Source of the DNA: Vanrija pseudolonga
Taxonomy: Eukaryota > Basidiomycota > Tremellomycetes > Trichosporonales > Trichosporonaceae
Direction: 5' to 3'
Assembly: GCF_020906515.1 (NCBI RefSeq)
Contig: NC_085854.1
Coordinates: 1,550,001-1,614,000, forward strand
DNA: 64,000 nt
Numbering within the stretch: position 1 is the stretch's first letter; each line of letters starts with the position of its first letter. The position numbers and the translations under genes were made by a program. Under the pieces are notes generated by a model. That model ran no database searches and was not told the origin of the DNA. It saw only the letters and a list, made by a program, of their open reading frames with translations. Shown here piece after piece: positions 10,042-22,660 of the stretch.

Positions 10042-12627
10042 ATGGCTACCGCTCAGGTCGGCGTGCTGCCCGTGGCGAGCATACCCGTGAGTAGCCAGCC
10101 ACCCACCTCAATCTTCCGCATCCACTGACGCGCATCCACAGGTCAACTACGAGGATGAGCTCCGTATGTGGCCTACAGTTTAGGTTGGGCGCCTCTGACC
10201 CTCCGCAGAAAAGATCACCGACTTCCTTACGCGCTTCGTCCCGAACAAGGACGCGCGCAGGCGCGCGACGACCCTCCCCGAGGACGACGACGACGAGGCC
10301 GAGTCGGAGCCCGAGAGCGTCGCCGACGAATTTGACGACCTCGACGTCGACGACGACGGAGAGTACTCCAAGGCAAAGTACATGCGCATCATGCGCCGGG
10401 TGGCCAACCGCCAGACGACCGAGGTGGTCATCGACCTCGCCGACCTGCAGCAGTTCTCCAACGACCGCACCCTCCTCCACAACATTGTGCACAACACGCG
10501 CCGCTACGTCCAGCTCTTTGCCGACGCGCTCGACCAGCTCAAGCCCGCCCCAGACCACATGGCCGACCACACTGACGACGTCCTCGACCTCATCATGCAG
10601 CAGCGTCAGGAGCTCAACGCGCAGATGGAGGACGGCGACACTGTTGACCAGTCCCAGTTCCCTCCCGAGCTCATGCGCCGCTTGTGAGTTGGTGGGCGTT
10701 GACAGAAGCTAACTCTCAGCAACGTCTACTTCCGCCCTGTTCGCAGCAAGGACATCCTCGCTGTGCGCTCCGTCCGCGCCAACCACCTCGGCAACCTCAT
10801 CACCGTTCGCGGCATCGTCACCCGCGTGTCCGAGGTCAAGCCCCTCCTCCTCGTCAACGCGTACACCTGCGACTCGTGCGGTAACGAAATCTTCCAGGAG
10901 GTGGCCCAGAAGTCTTTCACCCCCCTCTCGACCTGCCCCAGTCAGACATGTACCGTCAACCGCACTAACGGCAAGCTCCACATGCAGACCCGCGCCTCGC
11001 GCTTCCAGGCCTTCCAGGAGGTCAAGATCCAGGAGATGGCCGACCAGGTCCCAGTGGGCCACATTCCCCGCTCCATGACGGTCCACCTGTACGGCTCGCT
11101 CACGCGCTCCGTCAACCCCGGTGACATTGTCCACATCTCGGGCATCTTCCTGCCCACTCCCTACACCGGCTTCCGTGCCATGCGCGCAGGCCTGCTCCAG
11201 GACACCTTCCTCGAGGCCATGCACGTCAACCAGCTCAAGAAGCAGTACGACGCGATGCAGCTCACAGACGAGATCAAGGATGCCATCGACGAGCTCACCC
11301 AGGACGCCAACCTTTACTCGCGTCTCGCCAACTCGATCGCGCCCGAGATTTACGGCCACGAGGACGTCAAGAAGGCCCTCTTGCTGCTCCTCGTTGGCGG
11401 TGTCACCAAGACTGTCGGTGATGGCATGAAGATCCGTGGTGACATCAACATTTGCTTGATGGGTGACCCCGGTGTTGCCAAGTCGCAGCTCCTCAAGTAC
11501 ATCACCAAGGTCGCCCCCCGTGGCGTCTACACCACAGGTCGTGGTTCGTCTGGCGTCGGTCTCACGGCTGCCGTCATGAGGGATCCCGTCACTGACGAGA
11601 TGGTTCTCGGTGAGTCCAGCTACGTGTTTGCGCGGACGCGCTAACCAGCACAGAGGGAGGCGCGCTTGTCCTCGCCGACAACGGCATCTGCTGCATCGAC
11701 GAGTTTGACAAGATGGACGAGTCGGACCGTACGGCCATTCACGAAGTCATGGAGCAGCAGACGATCTCGATCTCCAAGGCCGGTATCAGCACAACCCTCA
11801 ACGCCCGCACGTCGATCCTCGCGGCTGCCAACCCTCTGTACGGCCGCTACAACCCCAAGGTCTCGCCAGTCGACAACATCAACCTCCCCGCCGCCCTGTT
11901 GTCGCGTTTCGACATTCTCTTCCTCATTCTCGACACGCCCAACCGTACCGACGACGAGCGCCTCGCCCAGCACGTCACCTACGTGCACATGCACAGCGCA
12001 CCGCCCGAGCTCGACTTTGAGGCCATCGAGCCCACGCTCATGCGCCACTACATTGCCGAGTGCCGCAAGATCCGCCCGACCGTTCCTGCCGCGATGAGCG
12101 AGTATATTGTCTCGAGCTACGTCCAGATGCGCAAGCAGCGGAAGGAGGACGAGGCCGAGGACAAGAACTTTACGTACGTGTCGGCGCGTACCCTCCTCGG
12201 TGTGCTCCGTCTGTCGCAGGCGCTCGCTCGTCTGCGCATGGACGGCACGGTCGGCCAGGGCGATGTCGACGAGGCCCTCCGCCTCATGGATATCTCCAAG
12301 GCGTCGCTGTACGAGCACCAGCAGCAGCGTGACGGTGAGGACCGCACGGACACGTCCAAGATCTTCCGCATCATCAAGGACATGGCCAGTGGTCGCGGCG
12401 CCGCTGCTCGTCGCCGTGCGGGCCGACAGGGCCAGGACGAGGATTACATGTCCGAGGACGAGGAGCTGCAAGAGCTGTCGATCATGGCCCTTCGCTCGCG
12501 CGTCATCGCCAAGGGCTTTACCGAAAACCAGTTCATGGACACGCTGCAAGAGTACGAGAACATGGGCGTCCTGATGCGCACCGCCAACGGCACGCGGGTA
12601 CGCTTTGTCGACGCCGACGATGTCTAG
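10042..12627 (+). CDS. MCM7: Replicative helicase subunit MCM7, 801 aa
   Basis: Subunit of the MCM2-7 helicase loaded at replication origins. Exons: 10042-10086, 10142-10163 (22 nt), 10209-10683, 10720-11609, 11654-12627; introns 55, 45, 36 and 44 nt; phases all fit to give 802 codons. The N-terminal domain includes [20 protein letters not shown] and a zinc motif CDSCG ... CPSQTC. The AAA core has Walker [12 protein letters not shown] (about residues 427-437), Walker [10 protein letters not shown] and the arginine finger [24 protein letters not shown] and [14 protein letters not shown] mark it as MCM7 rather than another MCM. An acidic insert ([20 protein letters not shown]) lies near the N terminus. 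The long minus-strand frame opposite is a codon-bias shadow. Confidence 0.97.
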
Positions 12628-12856
12628 TGATTTGCTTGCCCGTGTAGAGCTTTGCCATTCAATAGTATACCCTGCCCGTCCTACTTGTACTTGTCTTGGT
12701 CCCCTAGTTGCCGTGCACGTTTTACATGCATCGACATCTACTACAACGCTCGCTGCCTGTTGGTGAATCTCGATGAGGGTATAAGAGATGCCGTGTCCTT
12801 CCTTCCCTGTTTGGCGTGTGGCGCCAATCCATTCACACATCCGTGCTTTTTTTTTT

Positions 12857-14253
12857 CTACAATTGCAGGACGCTGAGGCGCGAGCCGCTGACGCAGCCCA
12901 CCCACTCGCCGCTGTGGGAGAAGATGAGGTTGTTAATCTCTGCGGCCGACGACCACGCGCGGACCGGTTGGATCTCAGCCGCCCGTGTCGAGCTCGGCGA
13001 CGGTGTGCGGTTGGACGGAGTGGCCGGTGGGGAGAGGGCATACGGACCGTTGTTGCCCGACCGCCCTGATCTGCCGCCGCTCTCCCCTTCTGTTGGAAGC
13101 GGGCGCGTGAGGTCGTACACGAGCAGTTGGGCGTCGTCGCCTGGCAATCGTCAGCACGCTTCAGCCCCAGTTGCACCCACCACCGCTGGCGATGAAGCCG
13201 CCACCCGTCGCACCAGTGCCAGAGCCGCCGGAACCCCATGCGATGGCACCGAGTGGTGCCTGATGGCCCAGCAGCTCGGCTACTGGCTGGCCTGGGCTGC
13301 GCATGTCGAGGATTAATGTCCTCGAGTCGTCCATGCTGAAGCACGCGAGCATGTGTCTGCTGTCAGCGCGGCAAAGGCAGGCCAAGCTCACTGTTCACGG
13401 TTGCTGAAGGCTATCCGGGACAAGGGGGACGAGTTTGGCGTCTCATACAGAATCGTCGAGTGTTCGAGCTGCCGGAGGTCGAACGCGCGCAACGAACCAT
13501 CTGCGCCGACCGATACGAAGATGTCGGCCGATTGCGGCAACCACGATAGATCGTATACTGCCCTGTCGTGCGCAATGAGCTGTGTCAACGCCTGCGACGT
13601 GTTGATGTCCCAGAGCGTTGCCGTCGTGTCTGTAGAGCAGGTGACAATAGACGCTGGGGCCGTCGCGTTCCAACTAAACGACGTAATGGGGGGCAAGTTG
13701 TACGCGTGCTGCTTGCCCTTCTGCCTTGTTAGATCCAAACCCTAGCACTCGACCTACGTTGGACAGTACACTCCGCTCGGCGAGCAGGAACTCGCCCGCA
13801 CTGGGGTCATTGTACCCGTTCCGCCCGACGTACCCCGACCGGGTACCGTCCGACCCCTCCCACTGCTTGAGCTCCCAGAGCCGCAGCACATCGCCAGTCG
13901 TCGCAAGCAGCTCGCCGCGGCCCCCCTGGGCGTCGTGACGGGCGAGCGATTCGCGGGGCTCCCACGCCACTTTCGTGGCAGGGAAGGAGAGGTTGCCCGT
14001 GGCGAGATTCGCAAAGTCGGCCTGGGGAGCATAAGACTGGGGGTAGGACGCTGTGGCGGCCGCGTCGACGACAAACAGCTTATTGGCTGGGCCAGTAAGG
14101 AAGGAAGTGAGCGCGATGCGGTGCGGATGCTGCGGGTTGTTGGAGAAGGCTACACCGTACAGCGGGTCTGAGTGAGGGTCAGCAGCAGCGCGATGCGCAG
14201 GGGGATTGCAACTCACGAGTCGCCTCGTATTGCATCAGCCGTGGTAGCCCCAT
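12857..14253 (-). CDS. WD40 protein of the WDR68/DCAF7 (AN11) family, 411 aa
   Basis: Beta-propeller adaptor; in animals WDR68 scaffolds DYRK/HIPK kinases and acts with DDB1, in plants the family (TTG1/AN11) scaffolds transcription factors. Exons on the minus strand: 14253-14217, 14167-13758, 13720-13392, 13356-13181, 13140-12857; introns 49, 37, 35 and 40 nt; 412 codons. Family signatures: THPLYGVAFSNN at the start, TKVAWEPRESLARHD, ELLATTGDVLRLWEL, ATLWDINTSQALTQLIAHD, VYDLSWLP, FVSVGADGSLRAFDLR and, at the end, INNLIFSHSGEWVGC. It is longer than the ~340-residue animal protein because of a Ser/Pro/Gly-rich insert in the last repeats. The start is set by the only ATG-led exon joining cleanly to LYGVAFSNN; a second in-frame ATG lies six codons inside. 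Divergent from UPF2. Confidence 0.9.
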
Positions 14254-14928
14254 TGTGCCGGTACCCCCGTGCCGGGAGGAGGAAGGTGTGTGTGTGGTCC
14301 TCGCTGCGACCGTGTACTATCTATCTCGCCTTGGCGTCGGCCACGGCGTCGCTAGCCTCCTACGCAGGTGCTGTGTAGGACGCAGTGTGCGGCGTCGGCG
14401 TCACCTATATTGATGGCGGTGCGAGAAGCTGATTGTTGTGGGAGATGTGAGAGAAGTGATGGTGGTTGTGTGTGTGTGGGCGGAGTGGTCGGGGGAGGGC
14501 GAGGACGGTAGTGGGGGGACGGGGTGCGGGCGGGCGGGCGGAGTGGGGTGGGATTCAGCAGAGGAACGAGAGGGATGAGCGACGACGAGCGACACCCGCG
14601 ACGAGGAACGGATGGTGGATGGTCGATCGGTTAGCCCAGCCCAGACAGATGCCGCCAGCCAGGCCAGCCAGCCAGCCAGCCAGCCAGCCGCGCCGCCGCC
14701 GCCTTGACGCACATCGCAGCGGAATGGGCTGCTGAGACCCATCAACGGAGATGTTATCCAATCTCCACTCGGCACAATCCGTTCCAGTCAGTCCAGTCCA
14801 CCAACAGAACCAAAGCTGCAGCCAGCAGCCAGCATCCACTCGGCGCATCCACACAGCAACTCGCACAACCCTTACCCCCCTTCGACGCGTTTAGGTCGAG
14901 CGGCGCCGCTCACAGCGTACTATTCGGC
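14254..14928. other. Intergenic divergent promoter region of the WDR68-like gene and UPF2
   Basis: 675 bp without a gene. It contains a G-rich stretch at about 14460-14550 with several runs of three to six G (possible quadruplex on the plus strand) and a GCCA microsatellite. An ACGCGT occurs at 14885-14890, 39 bp before the UPF2 ATG; its role is unclear. Confidence 0.6.
14663..14689. repeat. GCCA tetranucleotide microsatellite
   Basis: Six perfect GCCA units plus a partial seventh, a CAGC/GCCA simple repeat in the divergent promoter. Confidence 0.85.
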
Positions 14929-17900
14929 ATGTCCACGGCCGACTACGTGCAAAAGTATGCGCGGCGGCGCGCACAGCTCTCGACCGTCGAGAAGTACTGG
15001 CTCGACGAGGCGAATCGTGAGTTGCGGCAGCAGCGGCAGCGGACAACACTGACGCGCAAAGGCCCGCCGGGACAGCTCGACTCGTCGCTCAAGAAGCACA
15101 CTACCCTCCTGAACCGCCTCAAGGCGGCGCTGCTCGTCGGCCCCGCAGATACGCTCATCAAGGAAATAGACGGCCTCGTGCTCACAAAGTACCTCGAGGA
15201 GATTGTCGCCGCCGTCGTCGAGGGCGCCAGCCGTGGTCGCGGCGACCCGGAGATTGCAGTGGAAGTGAGCTTGCACTAGCTTGTACGCAGCTGACATTCC
15301 AGGTTATCGTCCACCTCCATACTCGCCTCGCGCCCGAGTTCTTCCCATTACTCCTCCCCCCGCTGTTAGCGATATTAGCACCCCCGCCACCGCCGGCCAA
15401 GGATGCGAGCGAGAAGGACCGCGAGAAGGACGACAAGGAACGCATCACGCGTCAACGTCCGGTCCTGCGAATCGTTTCGGAGCTCGCCCTTCTCGGCGCA
15501 TGGCCTGAAGGCGCGCTCAAGGGCGGCACCGAGGTCGGCAAGGTGCTCAAGACTCTGGTGGGTTTGAGGACGACTGCCCCGGCTGACCCGCGCAGATGTC
15601 AAACGATCCCCAGTACAGCAACATGCCGCTGCTTGCCACCTTCCTCAAGAGCTACAACCGCGCATACCTCGGCCCCCAACCTCCGGCTGACGGCTCGGCA
15701 GCAGAAGTGCTCCCCGCCGGAGTGGAGGAGCTCATGCCTGCAGAGGTGCAGAAGAGCATGCGCGCGCTGTTTACGACCTACTTCCAGACGGCGAGCAAGA
15801 CGCTGGTCAAGGGGCAAATGGTGGGTGTCGGGCAAGACGTATGCTGACGAGCAGAAACTCCTCGAGCAGGACAAGCGTAACCACGATGCGTACATCAAGT
15901 CGGGAGAGATCTTCGAGGACAGGCAGAACGCCTACGAGCGTATGACTCGGGCTGTCGAGCGTCTGACGACTGGCGTCCAAGGCCTCGCCGACCTCCTGGG
16001 CCTCAGTCCACCCGTCCTTCCGACCGCCGCTTCATTAGCAAAGTCGGGCCTTCAGATCGTCAACTCGACATCATCGTTCACCGTGCGTGACGACGGCGTC
16101 GGGAATGGCATCTGGGACGACGAAGAGGAACGCAAGTTTTACGAGCAGATTCCAGATCTCATCGACCTCGTCCCCCCTGCCCTCCTCGGCATCAAGGAGA
16201 AGTCTGCCGCCGCCAAGGAGTCACCCAAGGCTGAGGGCGAGGAGGATCAGCCCGCCGAGGAGGAAGCGATCGACGAGGATGCCGAGGCCCAGAAGCGAGA
16301 CGAGGAGGATATCCGCCGCCAACTCGCCCAGCTTGAGCTTGAGCCAGCTGAGGAGCCGAAGGAGCCAACCAGCAGTGTCACTATGGACCGCAATGCGTCG
16401 GCAATTTCAGATACGTCCGGGACCCACTCCAGCCCGCATGTCGACGAGGAGCCAGCAATCGATCCCTTAGCAGACACAGGGGCAGCAGAGGAAGACGGCC
16501 TGTCGTCCGGCCCTGCGGCTCGTCTGGCGGCGTTGTTCGCCCAACTCCCAGAAGCGGTCAATCGCGAGATGGTCGACAAGCTGGCCATCGAGTTTGCGTT
16601 CCTCAACTCCAAGGCTGCCCGACGCCGTCTTGTCAAGTTTATTGGATCAGTGCCCAAGAACCGCACCGACCTGCTCCCTCACTACGCCCGCTTCATCGCC
16701 GTTCTCGACAAGTATATGCCCGACGTTGGCTCTGGAGTGCTCGACATTCTCGACGAAGAGATGCGATACCTCCAGCGTAAGCGCGCCATCCGCGAGCTCG
16801 ACAGTGTCCGTCTGAAGAACGTCCGCTTCTACGGCGAGCTCGCAAAGTTCAAGGTTGCACGGCCGTACGCCATCCTGCATGTTCTCAAAGTTTTCCTCGA
16901 CGACTTCAAGTTTAATGTCGAGAACATTGCCAACCTGCTAGAGACCTGCGGCCGCTTCCTGCTACGCAACGAGGGCACGGCTGAAACGGCCAAGAGCATG
17001 GTGGGTTAACCCTTCGTGAAGAGCGCTAACCTTCAGGTCGAGTTGATGCGCCGAAAGCAAAGCCATAGCCATCTCGACCAACGGCACGTCATTATGCTCG
17101 AGAACGCCTTCTATCAGTGTAACCCGCCAGAACGCGTCGCCCGCGAGATCGTGGAGCTCCCACCCATGCAGGCGTTCATCCAGCATCTCTTGTACGAGGT
17201 GCTGATGAAGCGGACGCAGGACAAGGTGTTCAAGCTCCTCCGCAAGCTCCACTGGGAGGACGAGGAAACATTCGAGTTCATTCTCAAGTCATTCACGGAC
17301 GTCTGGGAGCTCAAGTATGAGAACATTGGTCTGCTCGCCGGGCTCGTCTACGACCTGCAGCGCTACCACCCCGACTTCTCCGTCGCGGTTGTCGATCAGG
17401 TCATGGAGGATGTCCGCATTGGAATGGAGGTGAGCAGAACCCCTAGGGGCGTGCTGACTCGGGCCAGGACAACATCTTCAAGTTCAACCAGCGCCGTATC
17501 GCCTCCATCAAGTTCCTCGGAGAGCTGTACATGTACCGCGTGGTCAACTCGTCCGTGGTTTTCGACGTCCTGTGGTCACTGCTCTCCTTTGGTCACCGTG
17601 AGTTATACACTTTGCCCATCGCTAACTCTACAGCCGAGGGACTTCCCGTGCCAGGTCGCGACAGCCCCATTGACTCTGCGAGCGACTTCTTCCGCGTCCG
17701 CCTCGCCTGTGCCATTCTCGACACCTGTGGCATCTGCTTCGCAAAGGGCTCGTTAAGGCGCAAGCTCGACCAGTACCTGGTCGTCCTTCAGCTATACGCA
17801 CTCTGCAAGACGGACATGCCCCCCGACGTCGAGTTTATGCTGGACGACATCATCGAGGTGGGTTAGGAGAGTTTCTCGGTGCTGACTTCAGGCTCTGCGT

Positions 17901-18650
17901 CCCAAGGGCCGCCCGAAGGGTGTCAAGGATGGCAACCAGGTGTGGCGCCTGAGAACCTTTGAGGAGGCAGCCGCGACTGTCGACGAGATTCTTGCCACCA
18001 ATGTTACTAGTGGTAACGAGAGCGACGATGACGATGAGAGCGAGGATGGCGACGGGCGTATTGCCCGCATCGACGACGATGATGGCGAGGCTGTGAGTAG
18101 TGACGTGCCGCTGTGAGCTGACCGGCAGACCGCGGCTCAGAACGCTCGTGTGGATGATGACGACGACGACGAGAAGGACTCGGACGACGAAGACGACGAC
18201 GACGTTGTCGTCTTACGCGAGCCCAAGCGTGACGAGTTTGATGAGCAGGCCGAAGCAGCCTTCGACCGCGACTTTGCACGCATGATCGCCGACACGACAG
18301 TCGAGCGCAAGGCTGCCCCGCCGGTCTTCGACCAGGCCGTCCCCATGTTCCGCAAGCGTCAGCCCGGTGGCGGGGCGCACGGCAAAGCGGCTGCCAGCGA
18401 CGATAACATGCAGTTCATGCTGCTGTCCAAGAAGGGCAACAAGCCGCAAGTCCGCTCCGTCGACATTCCCGTCGACTCGACGTTTGCCAGCAACGTCCGC
18501 ACGCACCAGCTCGCCAGCAAGGCCGAGCAGGAGCAGCTCAAGCGGCTAGTGCTGCAAAACGAGCAGCGCCAGGAGAACGAGGGCCTTTTGGCTGTGCAGC
18601 AGTCGATGCGCAACCGTGGCATCAATGTGCGCGTCCTCAACTCGGGCTAA
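14929..18650 (+). CDS. UPF2: Nonsense-mediated mRNA decay factor UPF2 (Nmd2), 1143 aa
   Basis: Cytoplasmic scaffold linking UPF1 and UPF3 in nonsense-mediated decay. Nine exons: 14929-15264, 15303-15557, 15596-15820, 15855-17000, 17037-17429, 17468-17597, 17634-17857, 17892-18092, 18129-18650. All eight introns are 34-38 nt and most start GTGGGT or GTGAGT. Three MIF4G repeats can be followed: the first from the N terminus to ~residue 350 (PLLATFLKSYNRAYLG, DPQYSNMPLL), the second with LAALFAQLPEAVNREMVDKL and LVKFIGSVPKNRTDLLPHYA, the third with FNQRRIASIKFLGELYMYR and VRLACAILDTCGICF. A long acidic stretch (about residues 950-1000) precedes the C-terminal UPF1-binding region with NMQFMLLSKKGNKPQVRSV. 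Length fits the family. It converges on RPAP1 193 bp downstream. Confidence 0.96.
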
Positions 18651-18843
18651 GCAGCTGTGACACACTCGGGACTCTCAACCTCGCGAGCAATGCGCTGTTA
18701 CCGGCAACAAGCTTTGCTGCCATTCAGTCGGCTGATGCGACAGACGGGCTGGCACCAGTGGCCATACGCAGACCACACTGTAGGCGGTACTGCACCACGT
18801 CGAGGCATCATGGCCATTCATGCACTATGTAAGCTCTGTGATG

Positions 18844-21800
18844 TTACACCTGGTATCCACACGCGCGCAGGCGCTGCGCTCCGCGAGGACCAGTGAGTCT
18901 GGCGGCGGTCTGTACCCTGGCATGCACCTCGGCTTCGGGAGCAGGCTCCACGCTGGTGGGGTTGTCGAGGTCGTGCTCGACGACGCGGCGGAGGAGGGCA
19001 TCCTGCGCCGAGCTGAGAATGACGACGAGGAGCTGCACGCGCGTGCTCTCGCGAGCCTCCTCTGTACCCTTCCAGAACAGGCCGGCGAGGTGGTGCACTG
19101 CGACGTGGAAGAGGAACGGGGAGCGCTGCTCGCCCACGCTTGTGGAGAGCGCGCGCGCATACCCATGCAGCACGTCGCGCTCCGTCTCGAGCGGGGTGAA
19201 GTAGACACTGGCCACAGACGCCTCGAGCGGCGCCTCATTGTCGAGCACGCGGATACTGCGCAGGGAATCGGGCTGCTCGGCCCAGAACAGGCGGCGGTAG
19301 TCAACCGGGTAGGTCATCGCCAGGGGCGGGAGGAGCGTGCGCGCAAAGAGGTTGTCCCCGAATGACACCGACTCGAAGAGCGCCAGGAGGTCGGTGTAGA
19401 ACTGGAAGAAGGGCACCCCTTCGCCGAGGAAACGCAGGGCGGCGCCTTCGAGGGGTGCCGCGCCGGGTGCGGGCGCGAGGTGGCTTGGGACGGACACGGC
19501 GTCGAGGATGGCCTTGAGCGAGTCGGCGACTGCCGTGTCGCGGAACACGTCGGCGACCTGGTTCGGCGCGTCCTGCTGCCCGTGCTCGAGCATGAAGACC
19601 TTCATGACGTTGAGGATGGTGAGCGAGCGGTTCTCGGACGGCGACGCGGCGGCACGGAGGCGCGCGAGGGCAAGCGTCGCGCGCGTGAGCTGCACCTCGT
19701 TGGCGTCCCAGTCTGAAGGGGCGAGCGCGAATGCGCTCGAGCTGCCCGACGCCAGGAGCTCATCGAGCGGCGCGTACACCCAGTCTGGGGGCAGCGGGAG
19801 GCCCGGGCCGCGGTGGTCGTCGCCTGCGTGCGCGGGCGGCCGCAACGTGCCCGTTGCCTTGAGGTACAGGTGGCTTGGGCGCGTGGGACCGAGGATGTTC
19901 TCGAGGTCGGGCAGGATGACGTGGTGAAGCAAAGGCCTGAGGATCTGCAGCCCGTCCTTGTGCCCGATGGTCTTGACGAACGCATCGCCGCTCTTGGAGG
20001 TCGACCAGTCTGTGCGCAGAATGTCGTCGACGAGGGACAGCGCAAGCGGCTCGTCGCCTGGCTCGTAGGAGAGCACCGTATCGAATGCCGACGTGGCCCA
20101 CAGCTTGACATCAAGCAGGCCAGTTTCTCTGCGCGCAGTCTCGAGCAGCGCGTGGCGGAGGTAGGCGTCAGACTTGGAAGTCTGTGTGGTCGCGACGAAC
20201 CACCACAGGAGCCGCTCCTTCTCGGGGGACTCGAGGAGTGCGGTGTCAGGGTTGGCGGAGTCGCGGAGCGTGTTGTGTAGGCGGTACACGCCGGTGAGGG
20301 CTGTGTTGAACTGCTGGCGCTCGGCCAAGTCGCGGGGGACGACGTTGATGCCCTGTGGCAGGTGGCCCACGAGGTCCATCTCACGGAGAGCGGTGAGCAC
20401 CTCGCGCTTCTCGTCTTCGCCACCGCGAACGCCGTTGATGGTCACGCCCTCGACGTAAGACGCGAGCGCGTCGAGCGTAGTCGCGAGCTGCGACCAGCGT
20501 ACAGGGTCGGTGAGCGCCGTCCTTGTTCCTGCTAGCAGCTCTTCGACCCAGCGCAGGGCAGTCACCTGCGACCACGTCAAGTCATGCTCTGGCGTCGTGC
20601 GGTGCGGGTCGATCGCGCAGATGATCCAAATGCGCAGGAGGTCAAAGTATGCCGAGACAATCGCCGCTGTTCCAGAATCGACAGTGGCAGCTGCCGTCTG
20701 CTGCGCGACCCATTGCCCGAGAGGCACCCAGATATCGCGCGCAGACGTGGCAGTTGACGCTGCGAGCCCGTACCGCCCGAGAGCGTAGTACGTGCGCAGA
20801 ACCTCCACTGCAATTCCCTGCGAGACGCTGTCCACGAGCGCCTGAGGAGCTGACAGGAACTTGAGCAGTGGCGCGTAGACATTCTCCCCTACCAGCGTCT
20901 CGGCACAGACGCGGGACGAGACCGTGGCCTCGCGGAGGAGCCGGAGGGCCTGGAGGCTTGGGGGGCGGGCCGGGTCAGTGGGCCAGGGAGCGCGAAGGAC
21001 GTGCGCCTTGACGAGCGCAGGGACGATGGGAGTGACTGCCTCTGCGCCGTCTGGAGCCGCGAGCGCCGCGCGTCGTAGCACGAGCACGAGCTGGGTGAAC
21101 GTCGCGTCGGGGAGCCCTCCAGCGTCGATGGACAGAATCTCGACCAGGCGTGCGCTGATCTCGTCGAACGGGACCGCCGCAACGCCAGTAGGCTCGCCTT
21201 CCTGTGTGGGCTCGGGGTGGAACGGCACCGTCGCGGCGCCGGCGTCGAGCCACGACCACGAAGGTCCGTTCAGCGCAACGAACAGCAAGTCGACGGCCGC
21301 GACCAGAATGCCAATGCTGCGCGTGTGGCTGGACAGGACGCCAACGGCGACGTTCGTCCCTTTGGAGACCACGTCGCCCTCGGTGCACGCCTTGACCCAC
21401 TTCTCGTCGACACCGTCCGCAATGGCCTGGCGGTAACGTGTGATGATCTTGCCGAGCACGCCCATCATCGTGATACGCTGCGACGCCACAGTCGAGTAGC
21501 ACAGGTGGGTGATCTCGCTAATTGTGTACCCCGCCAAGTCTGGCGCATCGCCATGATGGTGCAGTCCGAGGTGAGTCGGCAGCGCGGCTGCGGCTTCTGC
21601 GGACAGCGGCGCTCCAGACAGGTCGAAGCGAGGGGTGTCGCTGGGCTCTGACCTGGGCTCGGCGTCCTTCGTCCACTCGAGCTTTGGTTCGTTGGGGTTC
21701 TCGTTGGGGAAGTAGACCTGCCTCAACACGTCGGGGGTGTCATTCTTATCGTCGTACATCTTTACACGGGCAGTGTCTGCAAACCGCACACTGGGTCGTC

Positions 21801-22660
21801 GGCGGCTGCTCGAAGGTTGAGGTTCTTCCGTGGCTGCTGCGGGAGGGTCGACTTCTGGAGGGTGAGCACACGTCGCGTCGTTCGCACTCACCTATTGGTG
21901 TCGGCTTGCTCTCTGGCTCTGTTGCGGGTGTGTCTGTTGACTTTGCTGCGCGTTTCTGAGCGCGCGCACGGAGTTTGGCTAGAAGGTCGGCACCAAAGCG
22001 TTCCTCAAGGTCCTGCACTTCCTCTGATCGTTGAGAAGGTGACATTGCTTCAACCTTTTGCCGGTTCTCGCTATCGACCTCCGCGCGAATCCTTGCAGCA
22101 TCAGGCTGTGGCGCGTCCAGAGAAGGCCCAAACACCTTGCCGGGGAACTCTGATGGCGGCGCCTCAGCAGGCGGCTGGCCGGCAGCAGCTGACGTGGCTG
22201 CCTTTGCCTCGCGGACAGCACGGCGCTTGTGCATGAGCTCGACGACGTCGGCACCGAACCGCTCCTTGATCTCGCCGGCCTCCTGTTCCCGCTCGGCATC
22301 GCTCATGGCGGCCACACGCTGTCGGTTCTCGACATCAACAGAGCGTTGGACCTGCTCGGCCTCGGAGAGAGTGTCGTCGTGTGCTGGTGGGACGGGAGCG
22401 GTCTGTGCGGCCTGAACAATGGGGACGTTTTCCACAACGCGCCCTTCTCCAGCCACAAGCCCACCTCCGCGTCGGACCGAGTCGTCCTTCCTTGCTCGAG
22501 AAAAGGCAGAACCACCTCCTGCTGCGCGCGCGGAGCGATGCGGCGCGAGTGGGAAGCCGTGCTTCGACTGTCCAGCGACGGGAGGTCGAGGTGGTTGGGG
22601 AGCCGCGCTGGGCTCGGTCGGCTTGGCCGTTGGGCGCTCAACAATGTCACGGACGAACAT
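18844..22660 (-). CDS. RPAP1: RNA polymerase II-associated protein 1 homologue (RPAP1/Rba50), 1259 aa
   Basis: RPAP1 helps assemble RNA polymerase II and move it into the nucleus. Two exons on the minus strand: 22660-21892 and 21854-18844, joined by a 37-nt intron that yields KPTPIEVDPPAAATEE. The N-terminal region carries two copies of the RPAP1_N motif: SVDVENRQRVAAMSDAERE and EVDSENRQKVEAMSPSQRS, each ending ERFGAD. The RPAP1_C signature lies just after the junction: PRFDLSGAPLS, LHHHGDAPDLAGYTISEITH and STVASQRITMMGVLGKI. The remaining ~900 residues are alpha-helical in character and poorly conserved, as is usual. The start is the ATG opening MFVRDIVERP; upstream in-frame codons look non-coding. 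Its intergenic partner upstream is DBP2, in the opposite direction. Confidence 0.92.

Noticed and set aside
11641-13344. 567-codon minus-strand frame across MCM7 and its 3' flank
   Set aside because: Shadow of MCM7 and of the WDR68-like exons; composition is random and the start is not ATG-led.
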